Notes: generated by a model not told the origin, from the letters alone. Counted from the stretch's first letter, positions 44,171-53,152 are shown. The stretch: DNA of 64,000 bases from Frigoribacterium faeni (GCF_011761235.1 NZ_JAAOYW010000001.1:744781-808780), one strand, 5' to 3'. A program made the numbers and translations.

Positions 44171-44722
44171 CTAGACGGCGTCGTGGTGCGGGCCGGTGCC
44201 CCCGGCGCCCGGCCCGGGAGCGGACGGCCCGGCCCGCCACTGCTGGGCCGCCGACCTCGCCTCGGCCTCCATGAGGTCGTGCAGGGTCGCCTGCACGAGG
44301 TCGGCCCCCGGCACGTCCCAGAGCACGGCGGGGCGGTCGCGCCCGGTGTGCACGAGGACGTCCCCGCTGCGGAAGAGGCTCTGCACCGCGTTCTTGCGCA
44401 CGGTGAGGTCGTAGCCGCGGCTGTGCATCAGCTCGTGGCGGGTCCGCACCAGGAACCCCTGCCGCAGGACGACCCGCCGCGTGGTGACGACGTACTGGCG
44501 GCCGAGCCAGACCAGCAGGGGCACGAGCCACAGCAGCACCCCGAGCAGGACGGCCGCGCCGCGGACGGCCCAGTTCTGCCACTCGACGTCGGACCAGCTG
44601 CCGAAGTACCCGCCGGCCGCGCACACGGCCACGAGGGCCACAGACGGCCAGAAGAGCGCGCGCGAGTGCGGGTGGAGGCGTGCGACCACCTCTTCGCGCG
44701 GCTGCGGGTCGGTGGTGCTCAC
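44171..44722 (-). CDS. PH-domain (YdbS/DUF304-like) membrane protein
   Basis: The 183-residue protein has two membrane helices at about residues 25-70, then a bacterial PH-type domain with YVVTTRRVVLRQGFL and HSRGYDLTVRKNAVQSLF, the usual strand pattern after the helices. A Gly/Pro-rich tail closes the protein. Function in the family is poorly defined (membrane homeostasis). It is co-translated with birA via GTGA, a common arrangement in Microbacteriaceae as far as I recall. Confidence 0.72.
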   Translation of the reverse strand: MSTTDPQPREEVVARLHPHSRALFWPSVALVAVCAAGGYFGSWSDVEWQNWAVRGAAVLLGVLLWLVPLLVWLGRQYVVTTRRVVLRQGFLVRTRHELMHSRGYDLTVRKNAVQSLFRSGDVLVHTGRDRPAVLWDVPGADLVQATLHDLMEAEARSAAQQWRAGPSAPGPGAGGTGPHHDAV

Positions 44723-45522
44723 GGGGTCATTCCTACCCTCAGGTGGGTCACGTCGGCGGAGGACACGGCGACGGCGTCGCCGGTCGCCGGCTGCACGACG
44801 AGCCGCCCCTCGAGGTCGACCGAGGTCGCCGTGCCGACGACGACCTCGCCGGAGGGCAGCTCCGCCCCGACCGGCCGGCCGAGGGTCGTGCACTCGTCGA
44901 GCACGCGGCCCCGGAGGCCGGACGCCTCGGCGTCGCCGCCCGCGTCGGACAGCGCCTCGACGAGGGCGGCGAAGTCGGCGAGCCAGGCCGACAGCACCTG
45001 GTCGGCCACCGCCTCCGTGGGCCCCTCGACGCCGTGCAGCGACAGCGACGTCGAGACGGGGGTCGGCAGCTCGTCGCGGGTCAGGGCGAGGTTCACGCCC
45101 GCGCCCACGACGACGGCCGACGAGTCGGGCCGCAGCTGCGCGAGGACGCCGGACACCTTCAGCCCGTCGACCTGCACGTCGTTCGGCCACTTGAGCCCGA
45201 CCTCGCCCGAGCGGACCAGCGAGGCGACGGAGGCGCGCATCGCGACCCCGGCGGCGAGCGGCAGCCAGCCCAGGGCGGACACGGGCAGGGTGCGGCGCTC
45301 GACGAGCACGCTGGCCGCGAGCGTGCGCCCCGGGGGCGCCGTCCAGGTGCGGCCGAGGCGCCCTCGGCCGGCGGTCTGCGAGAGCGTCGCGAGCACCGCG
45401 AGGTGGGGCGCGTCGAGGTCGGCGAGCAGGTCGGCGTTGGTCGACCCGGTCTCGGCCACGTGCACCAGACGGGGGCTGTGAGCCGAGCTCACGGGGAAGG
45501 CTGTGCTCTCGAGGTCGTCCAC
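44719..45522 (-). CDS. birA: Biotin--[acyl-carrier] ligase
   Basis: The enzyme attaches biotin to the BCCP domain of acyl-CoA carboxylase, encoded at 53150 in this window. The 267-residue protein has ETGSTNADL, the biotinyl-AMP loop GRGRLGRTW, and [17 protein letters not shown], then a C-terminal SH3-like domain ([11 protein letters not shown]). No helix-turn-helix precedes the catalytic domain, so it is not an E. coli-type repressor. GTG 45522 has TAGGCT ending 6 nt upstream (leaderless) and is divergent from the carboxylase beta gene. Confidence 0.9.
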   Translation of the reverse strand: MDDLESTAFPVSSAHSPRLVHVAETGSTNADLLADLDAPHLAVLATLSQTAGRGRLGRTWTAPPGRTLAASVLVERRTLPVSALGWLPLAAGVAMRASVASLVRSGEVGLKWPNDVQVDGLKVSGVLAQLRPDSSAVVVGAGVNLALTRDELPTPVSTSLSLHGVEGPTEAVADQVLSAWLADFAALVEALSDAGGDAEASGLRGRVLDECTTLGRPVGAELPSGEVVVGTATSVDLEGRLVVQPATGDAVAVSSADVTHLRVGMTP

Positions 45523-45534
45523 GGCGCAAGCCTA
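45520..45534 (-). promoter_or_regulatory. Leaderless promoter of birA
   Basis: TAGGCT (45534-45529 on the minus strand), 6 nt, then GTG 45522. Confidence 0.6.
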
Positions 45535-45610
45535 GGCGTTGGGGCTTTCCCACCAGCCGCGAGCCGTCGCGCGCGAGGGAACCTCCAACGGCGGGCGGCA
45601 GGGCCCTCGG

Positions 45611-45626
45611 TAGAGTGAACGGCGTG
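45611..45626 (+). promoter_or_regulatory. Leaderless promoter of the carboxylase beta gene
   Basis: TAGAGT (45611-45616), 7 nt, then GTG 45624. It decides the start, because the in-frame GTG at 45615 overlaps the -10 box. Confidence 0.6.
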
Positions 45627-47240
45627 ACCTCCGAACCCGCGCCCACCGACGGCGCCCCGCAGCCCGACCTCCGCACCACGGCCGGCAAGCTCGCCGACCT
45701 GACGTCGAGGTACCACGAGGCCGTGACGGCCAGCGGCGAGGCCGCGATCGCGAAGCAGCACGCCAAGGGCAAGATGACCGCCCGCGAGCGCATCGACGGC
45801 CTGCTCGACCCCGGCTCGTTCGTCGAGCTCGACGAGTTCGTGCGGCACCGCACGCACGCCTTCGGCATGGAGGCCAAGCGGCCCTACGGCGACGCGGTCG
45901 TGACCGGCACCGGCACGATCCACGGCCGCCAGGTGGCGGTCTACTCGCAGGACTTCACCATCTTCGGCGGCTCGCTGGGCGAGGTCGCCGGCGAGAAGAT
46001 CATCAAGGTGATGGAGCTCGCGCTCAAGACGGGCGTGCCGATCATCGGCATCCTCGACTCCGGCGGGGCCCGCATCCAGGAGGGGGTGGTCGCGCTCGGC
46101 AAGTACGGCGAGATCTTCCGCCTCAACACCCGCGCCTCCGGCGTCATCCCCCAGATCTCGCTGATCATGGGGCCGGCGGCGGGCGGGGCCGTCTACTCCC
46201 CCGCGCTCACCGACTTCGTCATCATGGTCGACAAGACCAGCCACATGTTCGTCACGGGCCCCGACGTCATCAAGACGGTCACGGGCGAGGACGTCGGCTT
46301 CGAGGAGCTCGGCGGCGCCCTGACGCACAACAAGGTCAGCGGCGTCTCGCACTACCTGGCGAGCGACGAGGAGGACGCCCTCGACTACGCCCGGTCGCTG
46401 CTGTCGTACCTGCCCGACAACAACCTCTCCGAGCCCCACGTGTTCGAGCAGGCCGTCGAGCTCGAGACGACCGACGACGACCGTCAGCTGAATACGCTGA
46501 TCCCCGACAGCCCCAACCAGCCCTACGACGTCATGACCGTCATCGAGCACGTCGTCGACGACGGCGAGTTCCTCGAGGTCCAGCCGCTGTTCGCGCCCAA
46601 CATCGTCGTCGGCTTCGGCCGGGTCGAGGGCCGGTCGGTGGGCGTCATCGCGAACCAGCCCTCGGCCATGGCCGGGACGCTCAACATCGAGGCCGGCGAG
46701 AAGGCCAGCCGCTTCGTGCGGTTCTGCGACGCCTTCGGCATCCCGATCCTCACCCTCGTCGACGTGCCCGGCTACCTGCCGGGCACCGACCAGGAGTGGA
46801 CCGGCGTCATCCGCCGCGGCGCGAAGCTGCTCTACGCGTACGCCGAGGCCACGGTGCCGCTCGTCACCGTCATCACCCGCAAGGCGTACGGCGGGGCCTA
46901 CATCGTCATGGGCTCGAAGCAGCTCGGGGCCGACATCAACCTGGCCTGGCCGACCGCCGAGATCGCCGTCATGGGCGGCCAGGGCGCGGTCAACATCCTG
47001 TACCGCAACGAGATCAAGGCGGCCGAGGCCGCCGGCGAGGACGTCGCCGAGGTGCGCGCACGGCTCGCCAGCGAGTACACGTACAACGTCGCGAGCCCGT
47101 TCCTCGCTGCCGAGCGGGGAGAGCTCGACGGGGTCATCGAGCCGGCGGCCACCCGGGTCGCCGTGGTCAAGGCCCTGCGGGCCCTGCGCACGAAGCGCGC
47201 CGACCTGCCCCCGAAGAAGCACGGGAACATCCCCCTGTGA
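45624..47240 (+). CDS. accD5: Acyl-CoA (propionyl-/acetyl-CoA) carboxylase beta subunit
   Basis: This is the carboxyltransferase that moves CO2 from biotin to acetyl- or propionyl-CoA. The 538-residue protein has two crotonase-like halves: [63 protein letters not shown], then [13 protein letters not shown] and [14 protein letters not shown], all conserved in actinobacterial AccD5/PccB. The symbol follows the mycobacterial name. The epsilon subunit gene follows with GTGA, and birA is divergent. The product provides malonyl- or methylmalonyl-CoA for lipids. Confidence 0.9.
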   Translation: MTSEPAPTDGAPQPDLRTTAGKLADLTSRYHEAVTASGEAAIAKQHAKGKMTARERIDGLLDPGSFVELDEFVRHRTHAFGMEAKRPYGDAVVTGTGTIHGRQVAVYSQDFTIFGGSLGEVAGEKIIKVMELALKTGVPIIGILDSGGARIQEGVVALGKYGEIFRLNTRASGVIPQISLIMGPAAGGAVYSPALTDFVIMVDKTSHMFVTGPDVIKTVTGEDVGFEELGGALTHNKVSGVSHYLASDEEDALDYARSLLSYLPDNNLSEPHVFEQAVELETTDDDRQLNTLIPDSPNQPYDVMTVIEHVVDDGEFLEVQPLFAPNIVVGFGRVEGRSVGVIANQPSAMAGTLNIEAGEKASRFVRFCDAFGIPILTLVDVPGYLPGTDQEWTGVIRRGAKLLYAYAEATVPLVTVITRKAYGGAYIVMGSKQLGADINLAWPTAEIAVMGGQGAVNILYRNEIKAAEAAGEDVAEVRARLASEYTYNVASPFLAAERGELDGVIEPAATRVAVVKALRALRTKRADLPPKKHGNIPL

Positions 47241-47485
47241 GCGGCCGCCACGCCGCCCGGGACGGCGACCCCGAGGGCGCGTCGCTGCGCGTCGTCACGG
47301 GCTCGCCCACGCCGGAGGAGCTCGCGGCGGTCACCGCCGTGCTGACCGCCCTCGAGGCCGAGACCGCCGACCGGGCGCGCTCGACCCCTCGGAGCGCACC
47401 GACGACGCTGTGGTCGGCGCCGGCCGCCCGCCTCCGACGGCCGCTCGAGCGCGGCGCGGGGCGCTGGCGGGGCTTCTCGGGCTGA
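47237..47485 (+). CDS. Acyl-CoA carboxylase epsilon subunit
   Basis: The 82-residue protein has the [23 protein letters not shown] helix typical of the small epsilon subunit that tightens alpha-beta assembly in actinobacterial carboxylases. The C-terminal [12 protein letters not shown] and WRGF pattern also fits. GTG 47237 overlaps the beta-subunit stop. An N-terminal stretch of about 15 polar residues precedes the conserved part. The terminator at 47502 ends this operon. Confidence 0.8.
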   Translation: MSGRHAARDGDPEGASLRVVTGSPTPEELAAVTAVLTALEAETADRARSTPRSAPTTLWSAPAARLRRPLERGAGRWRGFSG

Positions 47486-47501
47486 CCGGGCTGACCCGGC
47501 G

Positions 47502-47531
47502 CCGGGCCGCGCCCCTACGTGGCGCGCCCGG
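47502..47531 (+). terminator. Terminator of the carboxylase beta-epsilon operon
   Basis: CCGGGCCGCGCC (47502-47513) pairs with GGCGCGCCCGG (47521-47531), one bulged C, 7-nt loop, followed by TTGT, 16 bp after the epsilon stop. Confidence 0.6.
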
Positions 47532-47729
47532 TTGTACCCCGGCGCGTACCCCGGCCACCTCGCCGCCGACGGCGTGAAGCCCGGACTGACGGCACCCGAA
47601 CGGGGGTAGACGACGTCATAGACCCCTGACTGTCCCCCTAAATGACGACTGTGCACTCCTGACGGGGCGCGCCATACTCGTTCTTGCTAGGTGCCTCTCC
47701 TTGAGTCGCACCACCGATCGAGAGCTGAC

Positions 47730-47735
47730 TAGGGT
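47730..47735 (+). promoter_or_regulatory. -10 box for the candidate small RNA
   Basis: TAGGGT, identical to the box before the carboxylase alpha gene; a start near 47742 would give an RNA of about 95 nt ending at the 47807 hairpin. Confidence 0.35.
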
Positions 47736-47741
47736 AAGCGA

Positions 47742-47835
47742 GTTCTCGGTCGTGGGCAGACCACGGCGGCATTCGGGTTGCCGCCCTGGTCGGGGATTCC
47801 TCCCATGAGGGCCAGACGGGTGTCTGGCCCTCTTC
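47742..47835 (+). ncRNA. Candidate structured small RNA
   Basis: Three hairpins follow one another. CGTGG/CCACG lies at 47751-47765. GGCGGCA/TGCCGCC lies at 47765-47785. GAGGGCCAGAC/GTCTGGCCCTC lies at 47807-47832, followed by TCTTCC. Between the last two lies a single-stranded GGGGATTCCTCCCAT with a C-rich, anti-Shine-Dalgarno-like CCTCCC. A TAGGGT box lies just upstream and no ORF fits. I know no named family that matches. It may instead be only the terminator of the minus-strand operon with chance hairpins upstream. Confidence 0.35.
47807..47832. terminator. Strong perfect terminator hairpin
   Basis: GAGGGCCAGAC and GTCTGGCCCTC form an 11-bp perfect stem with a 4-nt loop. TCTTCC follows on the plus strand. 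It can also end the minus-strand sensor operon, whose last gene stops at 47889. Confidence 0.75.
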
Positions 47836-47888
47836 CCGTTCCCGGGGGCGAGCCGGGCCGCATCCGCGGGCGCGCCTCCGTGCGGAGC

Positions 47889-49085
47889 TCAGCCGACGAG
47901 CGGCCGACCGCCGTCGGCGACGTCGCGCTCGTCGCCTGCGCGTCCGTGGCGCTCGTCCTCGTCCGCCCCGTCGAGCCGGTCGGGCCCGTCGTGCGCTCCC
48001 CCGCCGTCGTCGCCGTGCCCGTCGTCGCCGTGCCCCTCCGCACCCGGCGCGTGCCGCGGGATCTGCAGCCAGAGCAGCACCTCGTCGTCGTCGTCGTCCT
48101 CGTCGGCCTCCGCCGCGACGCCGCGTCCCAGGGCGCTCGAGCTGAGGTCGGGCGACCCGAGCCCGACGACGGAGACGGCGTGCTCGCCGCCCCCCACCGT
48201 GCGGACGATCAGCTTGTCGGCCTGCGAGCCGTGCAGGGCGGCCGCGAGGGCCTGGTGGATGCGCCGCAGCTCGTCGGCAGGGACGTCGTCGATGCCGCCC
48301 TCGTCGAGCAGGCTGACCTCGGCCCCCCGCCGCCGTGCGGCCATGACCTCGCGACGGACGTCGTCGTCGAGGAGGCGCCGGCCGCGGATCTCGTCCCGGA
48401 TCGCGCCCTCGAGGTGGAGGCTCTCCCGCCGCTGCTCGGGCGTCAGGTCGCCCGCCTGCGAGACGATCGCCTGGAGCATGGGGCGTGCGGTGCGACCGGT
48501 CTGCAGGAGGCGGTACTGCCGTTCGTTGACATGCGCCTCCTGGGCCGCCTGCCAGTCGGCCGCCTCGTGCTCGGCCAGGATGAACTCCCGCGTCTCGCGA
48601 CCCGCCCGGGTGAGGGTCGACGAGATCGCGTGCGCGAACGCCACCCAGCTCACGCTGCCGACGATGCCGAGGTCGGCGATCTCGGAGACGCCCGCCCACG
48701 AGACGCCGTGCACGGCCATGAAGCCGACCCCGAGCCAGGCGAAGCCCTGGCGCCGCCGGGTCGAGACGATGACCATCAGGGTGCCGACCGCCGCGACGTA
48801 CCAGGTCGCGTAGCCGTTCTCGGCCGTGGGGTCGAGCACCGACGTGACGACGAGCGGCACGACGATGCTCACGGCGAGGGCGAACGCGGCGGCCCAGACG
48901 GGCATGACGGGCTGGCGCGTGGGCCAGAGGACGACGGTCGTCACGACCGCGTACAGGACGAGGCACGCCACGACCGGCACCGGGTCGGTCACCTGCCCGA
49001 GCGACACGGTGCCGAGCACCAGGTGGTAGGCGGAGAAGACGGCGGCGAGGGAGACGATCAGCCACCGGGGGACGGTGATCCTCAC
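47889..49085 (-). CDS. Degenerate histidine-kinase-like membrane protein with Asp/His-rich tail
   Basis: The protein has 398 residues. About six membrane helices fill residues 5-160. A helical pair (about 170-260) resembles a dimerisation domain but has no HDxL phospho-His. Residues of about 270-330 look like part of an ATPase beta-sheet (DKLIVRTVGGGEHAVSVVG) but lack the Asn box and both glycine boxes. An EADEDDDDDE run and a tail with HGDDGHGDDGGG follow, an unusual metal-binding-like sequence. GTG 49085 overlaps the true kinase stop (GTGA). It is probably a non-catalytic partner of that kinase. Confidence 0.6.
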   Translation of the reverse strand: MRITVPRWLIVSLAAVFSAYHLVLGTVSLGQVTDPVPVVACLVLYAVVTTVVLWPTRQPVMPVWAAAFALAVSIVVPLVVTSVLDPTAENGYATWYVAAVGTLMVIVSTRRRQGFAWLGVGFMAVHGVSWAGVSEIADLGIVGSVSWVAFAHAISSTLTRAGRETREFILAEHEAADWQAAQEAHVNERQYRLLQTGRTARPMLQAIVSQAGDLTPEQRRESLHLEGAIRDEIRGRRLLDDDVRREVMAARRRGAEVSLLDEGGIDDVPADELRRIHQALAAALHGSQADKLIVRTVGGGEHAVSVVGLGSPDLSSSALGRGVAAEADEDDDDDEVLLWLQIPRHAPGAEGHGDDGHGDDGGGAHDGPDRLDGADEDERHGRAGDERDVADGGRPLVG

Positions 49086-50341
49086 GAGTCCTCCTCCGTC
49101 GGCGGGCCGACGACGAGCCGGCTCGGCCACATGACCCTGACCACCGTGCCCTGGCCGGGCCGCGAGTCGATGCACGCCCTGCCGCCCGCGTTCGCGACGC
49201 GCTCGACGATGGACACGCGGACGCCGAGGCGCTCCTCGGGGACGCCCGCGGGGTCGAAGCCCACCCCGTCGTCGCCGACCTCGAGCAGGACGCCGTCGTC
49301 GCCCGACCGCTCGACGGTCACCCAGCGGCGCACGGGGCCGGGCCCCGCGTGCTGCGAGCTGTTGACGAGGGCCTGGGCCGCGGCACTCACGAGCGCCTCC
49401 GCGGCCGTCGCGGGCAGCACCCGGTCGTCGGCCTCGTCGGCCCGCAGCTCGATGACGACGCCCGTGGCCTCCACGGCGTCCACGAGGCGGCGGCGCAGGC
49501 TGCCGAGCGTGGTCGTCGACTCGTCGAACGGCGTGGTGGCCGCGGCGGAGGTGAGGTGGGCCATCGCGTTCCTGGCCATGGTCGTGGCCAGCACCCGCTC
49601 CTCCGGCGTGTAGGCCCGCGCGGCCTGGATGAACGTCGTGAGGACGCTGTCGTGCACGATCGCGTCGACCTGCACGCGCTCGAGCTCGGTCGCGTGCTCG
49701 CGGATGGCGCCCGAGTAGCGGGCGACGGCCGTGGCCTGGGCCGCGTCGACCGCGGCGCTCGCCTGGCGCAGGATGAGCACGAGCACCAGCACGGCGCCGC
49801 CGAGGAGGATGGCGTAGGTCGAGTCGAGGGCCGCGCGGGTCAGCGACTCCCCGCCGCCGGACGGGGTCAGCCGGATGAGGCCGTAGACGAGCGGCACGGC
49901 CACCGAGTAGCCGATGGCGATCCACGCCGAGAACGCGTACGCCGCGGCCGCGGTCGCGACCGTGCACAGGTACCAGAGCCACGGGACGCCGCGCAGCACC
50001 TGCTCGGGGTCGACGACGGCGAGAGGCCAGGTGATGAGCGCCACCAGGTACGACACGGCGAGGATCGCGCAGGTCGTCTCCACCCCGCGCACGACGACGC
50101 TCGCCACGCCGACCGCGACGAGGGCGCCCAGCATCCCCACCCCGATCAGCCAGGCCCAGGCGACCTGCATGACCCCGATCTGCTGCATCGTCGTCGGCAG
50201 CGCCTGGAGGCCGAAGATCAGCCCGGCGAGCGCGATGACGCGGCCGAGCACCTTGTCGAAGAGCGCCCGGCTGATCGGGTTGCGCGTCGACCGCGGAGGC
50301 GGCGCCGGCCCGGCCGGGACCGGGAGGGGGTCAGCGGCCAT
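49082..50341 (-). CDS. Sensor histidine kinase (NarX/DesK type)
   Basis: The 419-residue protein has about seven membrane helices in residues 30-200. The dimerisation helix has IVHDSVLTTF with the phospho-His. The ATPase domain has ALVNSSQHAG (Asn box), GDDGVGFDP and ERLGVRVSIVERV (glycine boxes), all intact. No periplasmic sensor domain is visible, so the signal is probably sensed in or near the membrane. ATG 50341 overlaps the regulator end by 11 bp; the degenerate partner follows with GTGA. The three genes form one signalling operon. Confidence 0.82.
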   Translation of the reverse strand: MAADPLPVPAGPAPPPRSTRNPISRALFDKVLGRVIALAGLIFGLQALPTTMQQIGVMQVAWAWLIGVGMLGALVAVGVASVVVRGVETTCAILAVSYLVALITWPLAVVDPEQVLRGVPWLWYLCTVATAAAAYAFSAWIAIGYSVAVPLVYGLIRLTPSGGGESLTRAALDSTYAILLGGAVLVLVLILRQASAAVDAAQATAVARYSGAIREHATELERVQVDAIVHDSVLTTFIQAARAYTPEERVLATTMARNAMAHLTSAAATTPFDESTTTLGSLRRRLVDAVEATGVVIELRADEADDRVLPATAAEALVSAAAQALVNSSQHAGPGPVRRWVTVERSGDDGVLLEVGDDGVGFDPAGVPEERLGVRVSIVERVANAGGRACIDSRPGQGTVVRVMWPSRLVVGPPTEEDS

Positions 50342-51032
50342 CGCCGCCGTCCGCGTCGAGGCCGGGCAGGATGCCGTCCTCGACGGCGCGACGGAGCAGG
50401 TCGACCTTGGTCGGCGCGGGGCGGCCGACCTCGACGTACTTGACGCGGATGCGGTCCAGGTACTCGCGGGCGGTCGAGTACCCGATGCCGAGCTGCTGCG
50501 CGGCCAGCTTGAGCGGCAGCCCCGACGCGTAGAGGTGCAGGATCTCGCGCTCGCGCCGGCCGAGCTGCGCCTTGGCGAAGTCGCGGTCGGCGTCGATGGC
50601 GCTGGCCCACTCGAGGTTGTTCAGCACGTCGCCGCGGGCCACCGTCGCCACGGCGGCCATGACGGTCTTCGTCGCCGACGACTTGGGGATGACCCCCGCC
50701 GCGCCCGCGGCGAGCGCCTCGCGGACGCTGGCGACGCGGTCGGCGATGCTGTGCACGAGCACGGCCGAGCCGGTGGCCTGGACGCGCTTGACGTTCTCGG
50801 TGACCGTCGACCCGTCGCCGAGCGAGAGGTCGAGCACGACGACGTCGACCTCGCGGCCGGCGAGCGACTCGACGAGCTCCTGCACCCCGGCGGCGGTGAG
50901 GACGACGTCGAAGCCCTCGTTCTGGCAGGCGGCCTGGATGCCCAGGCGGACGGACTCGTGGTCGTCGACGATGGCGACGCGGACGGGTGCGGAGGTGGTC
51001 GGCGCCGAGGCGTCCGTCGAGGTGTCGGTCAC
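50331..51032 (-). CDS. LuxR/NarL-type response regulator
   Basis: The 233-residue protein has a receiver domain with RVAIVDDHESVRLG (acidic pair), VVVLDLSLGDG (phospho-Asp) and VIPKSSA (Lys). A C-terminal HTH follows: LGRREREILHLYASG and AAQQLGIGYSTAREYLDRI, somewhat divergent from classic LuxR. GTG 51032 gives a normal-length protein; ATG 51095 or 51116 would add Ser/Thr-rich residues. It is the partner of the downstream kinase. A TACGAT box at 51099-51094 may be its -10. Target genes are unknown. Confidence 0.82.
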   Translation of the reverse strand: MTDTSTDASAPTTSAPVRVAIVDDHESVRLGIQAACQNEGFDVVLTAAGVQELVESLAGREVDVVVLDLSLGDGSTVTENVKRVQATGSAVLVHSIADRVASVREALAAGAAGVIPKSSATKTVMAAVATVARGDVLNNLEWASAIDADRDFAKAQLGRREREILHLYASGLPLKLAAQQLGIGYSTAREYLDRIRVKYVEVGRPAPTKVDLLRRAVEDGILPGLDADGGDGR

Positions 51033-51112
51033 GAGTGGTCCATTCGAGGTCGCGTGCGACCCGGTCCCTGAATTCCGGGTCGTCAACGTGGTCATCGTAA
51101 CGTGACGACAGG

Positions 51113-52354
51113 TCAACGACGGATCAGGCGGACCACCGTCTCGACGTGGTGGGTGCTCGGGAACAGGTCGAAGGCGCGGAGCGCGTCGACGTCGTACCCG
51201 CGGTCGCGGAACAGGGCGAGGTCACGGGCCAGGGCGACCGGGTCGCAGGCCACGTAGACGACCTGGGCCGGAGCGAGGTCGGCCAGGCCGTCGACCACCG
51301 GGCGACCGGCGCCCGAACGGGGCGGGTCGAGCACGACGGTCGCCGCGCGGGACCGGTCGCGCTCGGCGGACGTCGCCTGCGCGACGGCCTGCCGCACCCA
51401 GCGGTCGACCCTGGCGGTGACGGCGGAGGCGCCCAGCCAGTCGGCGAGGTTCTCCGAGGCGTGCTCGGTCGCGCGCTCGTCGCTCTCGACGCTCGTGATG
51501 CGCACCCGGCTGCCGAAGGCGTCGCCCACGGCCGCGGCGAGCAGGCCGACCCCGCCGTAGAGGTCGAGGTTGGCGGCGCCGGGCTCGAAGCGGGCGGGGT
51601 CGATCATCTGCTGCACGGCCGAGGTGAGGGTCTCGGCGGCGTGGCGGTGGACCTGCCAGAAGCCGCCGTCGTCGAGCTGGAACGTGCGCTCGCCCACCTG
51701 CTCGGTGACCGTGCTGGGGGCCTGCTTCCCGATGATCAGCCGGGCGCCTCCCGTGCTCGGCGCGAGCACGTCGACGTGCTCCTCGCCGGGGAACGCCTCG
51801 CCCAGGGGCGCCGCCTCGGCGACCTCCGGGGTCGCGAGGGGCAGGTCGGCGACGTGGACGACGCGGTGCGAGCGGGCGGCGTACTGGCCGGGTCGCCCCT
51901 CGGCGTCGAGGTGCAGGCGCACCCGCGTGCGCCAGCCGGCGCCGCCCCGCTCGTCGTCGCCCGGCAGTGCCTCGACGCGCACCGTGGCCTGGTCGGGGTC
52001 GAGGCCGCCCGTGCGGGTCAGGGCGTCGCGGACGACCTGCGACTTGAGCTCGCGCTGGTGGGCGAGCTCGATGTGGCCGAACTCGGCGCCGCCGGCGCGG
52101 TCCTCGGGGCTGCGGTCGACCGAGGCGGCCGACCACACGTGCTCGCGTCGGTGCGGGCTCGCCTCGACCACCGACACCGTCTCGGCGCGCCAGAACGACT
52201 TCTTGCGGTCGTCGGTCACCCGCGCCCGCACCGTCTCGCCCGGCAGGGTGTCCGAGACGAACACGACCCGCCCGTCGAGCCGGGCCACCGAGATGCCCCC
52301 GTGTGCGATGCCCGTCACGTCCAGTTCGACCTCGCGGCCCAGCATGTCTCCCAT
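51113..52354 (-). CDS. Class I SAM-dependent RNA m5U methyltransferase (TrmA/RumA family)
   Basis: The 413-residue protein has an N-terminal TRAM-like domain (VELDVTGIAHGGISVARLDG), then a SAM domain with LDLYGGVGLLAAAVG, VVLDPPRSGAGRPVV and the catalytic Cys in VYVACDPVALARDL, and a C-terminal DLFPSTHHVETV. It lacks the four-Cys FeS cluster of RumA, as is usual in actinobacterial members. It probably methylates U in rRNA or tRNA. ATG 52354 follows a CAGACT box by 6 nt; ATG 52345 is an alternative. It is divergent from maf. Confidence 0.85.
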   Translation of the reverse strand: MGDMLGREVELDVTGIAHGGISVARLDGRVVFVSDTLPGETVRARVTDDRKKSFWRAETVSVVEASPHRREHVWSAASVDRSPEDRAGGAEFGHIELAHQRELKSQVVRDALTRTGGLDPDQATVRVEALPGDDERGGAGWRTRVRLHLDAEGRPGQYAARSHRVVHVADLPLATPEVAEAAPLGEAFPGEEHVDVLAPSTGGARLIIGKQAPSTVTEQVGERTFQLDDGGFWQVHRHAAETLTSAVQQMIDPARFEPGAANLDLYGGVGLLAAAVGDAFGSRVRITSVESDERATEHASENLADWLGASAVTARVDRWVRQAVAQATSAERDRSRAATVVLDPPRSGAGRPVVDGLADLAPAQVVYVACDPVALARDLALFRDRGYDVDALRAFDLFPSTHHVETVVRLIRR

Positions 52355-52383
52355 GCTCCGAGTCTGACAGGCTGGCGGACATG
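52352..52383. promoter_or_regulatory. Divergent leaderless promoters of the methyltransferase and maf
   Basis: Minus: CAGACT (52366-52361), 6 nt, ATG 52354. Plus: CAGGCT (52368-52373), 7 nt, ATG 52381. Both boxes have C in place of the first T, so they are weaker than the TAnnnT boxes. Only 26 bp separate the two start codons. Confidence 0.45.
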
Positions 52384-53070
52384 ACCGTTCCCCTCTACCT
52401 GGCCAGCACCTCCCCCGCCCGCCTCGCGCTGCTGCGCGCCGCGGGCATCGAGCCCGTGCTGATCAGCCCGGGCGTCGACGAGGAGGCGGCGGTCGCCTCG
52501 GCCGAGGAGGCGGCGGGTCGGCGCCTGACCGCGTCCGAGACCGTCTCGCTGCTCGCCCGGGCGAAGGCCGAGGCCGTGCTCGACGTGAGGATCGACGGCG
52601 CGCCCCTCGACGGCCTCGTGCTCGGCGGCGACAGCGCCTTCGAGTTCGACGGCGAGGTGCACGGCAAGCCGCACGAGCCCGCCCTGGCCCTCGACCGCTG
52701 GCGCCGGATGGCCGAGGTCGGCCGGGGCGTGCTCTGGTCGGGACACTGGCTCGTCGACCACCGCGGCGGCGCGCCCCGGGCCGACGGCGCCTTCGAGGCC
52801 GGGGGCGCCGGCGCCGTCGCCAGCGCCGCGCTCACCTTCGCCGACGACCTCGAGCCGGCCGAGCTGGCCGCGTACGTCGGGACGGGCGAGCCCCTCGAGG
52901 TCGCGGGCGCCTTCACGATCGACGGCCGCGCCGCGGCGTTCATCACGCACATCGAGGGCACGCCGAGCGCCGTGGTGGGCCTCTCGGTGCCCGTGCTGCG
53001 GTCGCTGGTTCGCGGGTTCGGCGTGCCGTGGCACGAGCTGTGGACGACGCCGACCTCCGGCGCCTTGTAG
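52381..53070 (+). CDS. maf: Maf/YhdE family nucleotide pyrophosphatase
   Basis: The 229-residue protein has [21 protein letters not shown] (the substrate Ser and Arg), [17 protein letters not shown] (catalytic Asp region), and an [20 protein letters not shown]-terminal signature. These enzymes hydrolyse non-canonical dTTP/UTP or m7GTP. The start is ATG 52381, directly after a -10-like box. Maf beside accA3 and the carboxylase genes is conserved in actinobacteria (M. tuberculosis has the same order). Complete. Confidence 0.9.
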   Translation: MTVPLYLASTSPARLALLRAAGIEPVLISPGVDEEAAVASAEEAAGRRLTASETVSLLARAKAEAVLDVRIDGAPLDGLVLGGDSAFEFDGEVHGKPHEPALALDRWRRMAEVGRGVLWSGHWLVDHRGGAPRADGAFEAGGAGAVASAALTFADDLEPAELAAYVGTGEPLEVAGAFTIDGRAAAFITHIEGTPSAVVGLSVPVLRSLVRGFGVPWHELWTTPTSGAL

Positions 53071-53135
53071 GAATCGTCACGCGCCTCCTGCGGGTTTTCG
53101 TGCACGTCAGCCAAAGACGGGTGCGGGCGGCGCAA

Positions 53136-53152
53136 TAGGGTGGGGAACTATG
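53136..53152 (+). promoter_or_regulatory. Leaderless-type promoter of the carboxylase alpha gene
   Basis: TAGGGT (53136-53141), 8 nt, then ATG 53150. The GGGGA between could also act as a short ribosome site if transcription begins slightly upstream. Confidence 0.5.

Larger units (their letters stand above)
47486..47888. other. Gene-free stretch of about 400 bp with structured elements
   Basis: It contains the carboxylase operon terminator (47502-47531), a direct repeat of GTACCCCGGC (within 47534-47558), a TGTCCCCC element at 47631-47638, a TAGGGT box at 47730, a candidate small RNA and a strong hairpin at 47807. I found no convincing ORF; the only complete tiny frame, ATG 47642 to TGA 47662, encodes six residues. 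Confidence 0.6.

Noticed and set aside
45615-45626. Upstream GTG start for the carboxylase beta subunit
   Set aside because: GTG 45615 overlaps the -10 box; GTG 45624 fits the leaderless spacing.
47642-47662. Six-codon ORF after the TGTCCCCCTAAA element
   Set aside because: Too short to support as a gene, with no ribosome site.
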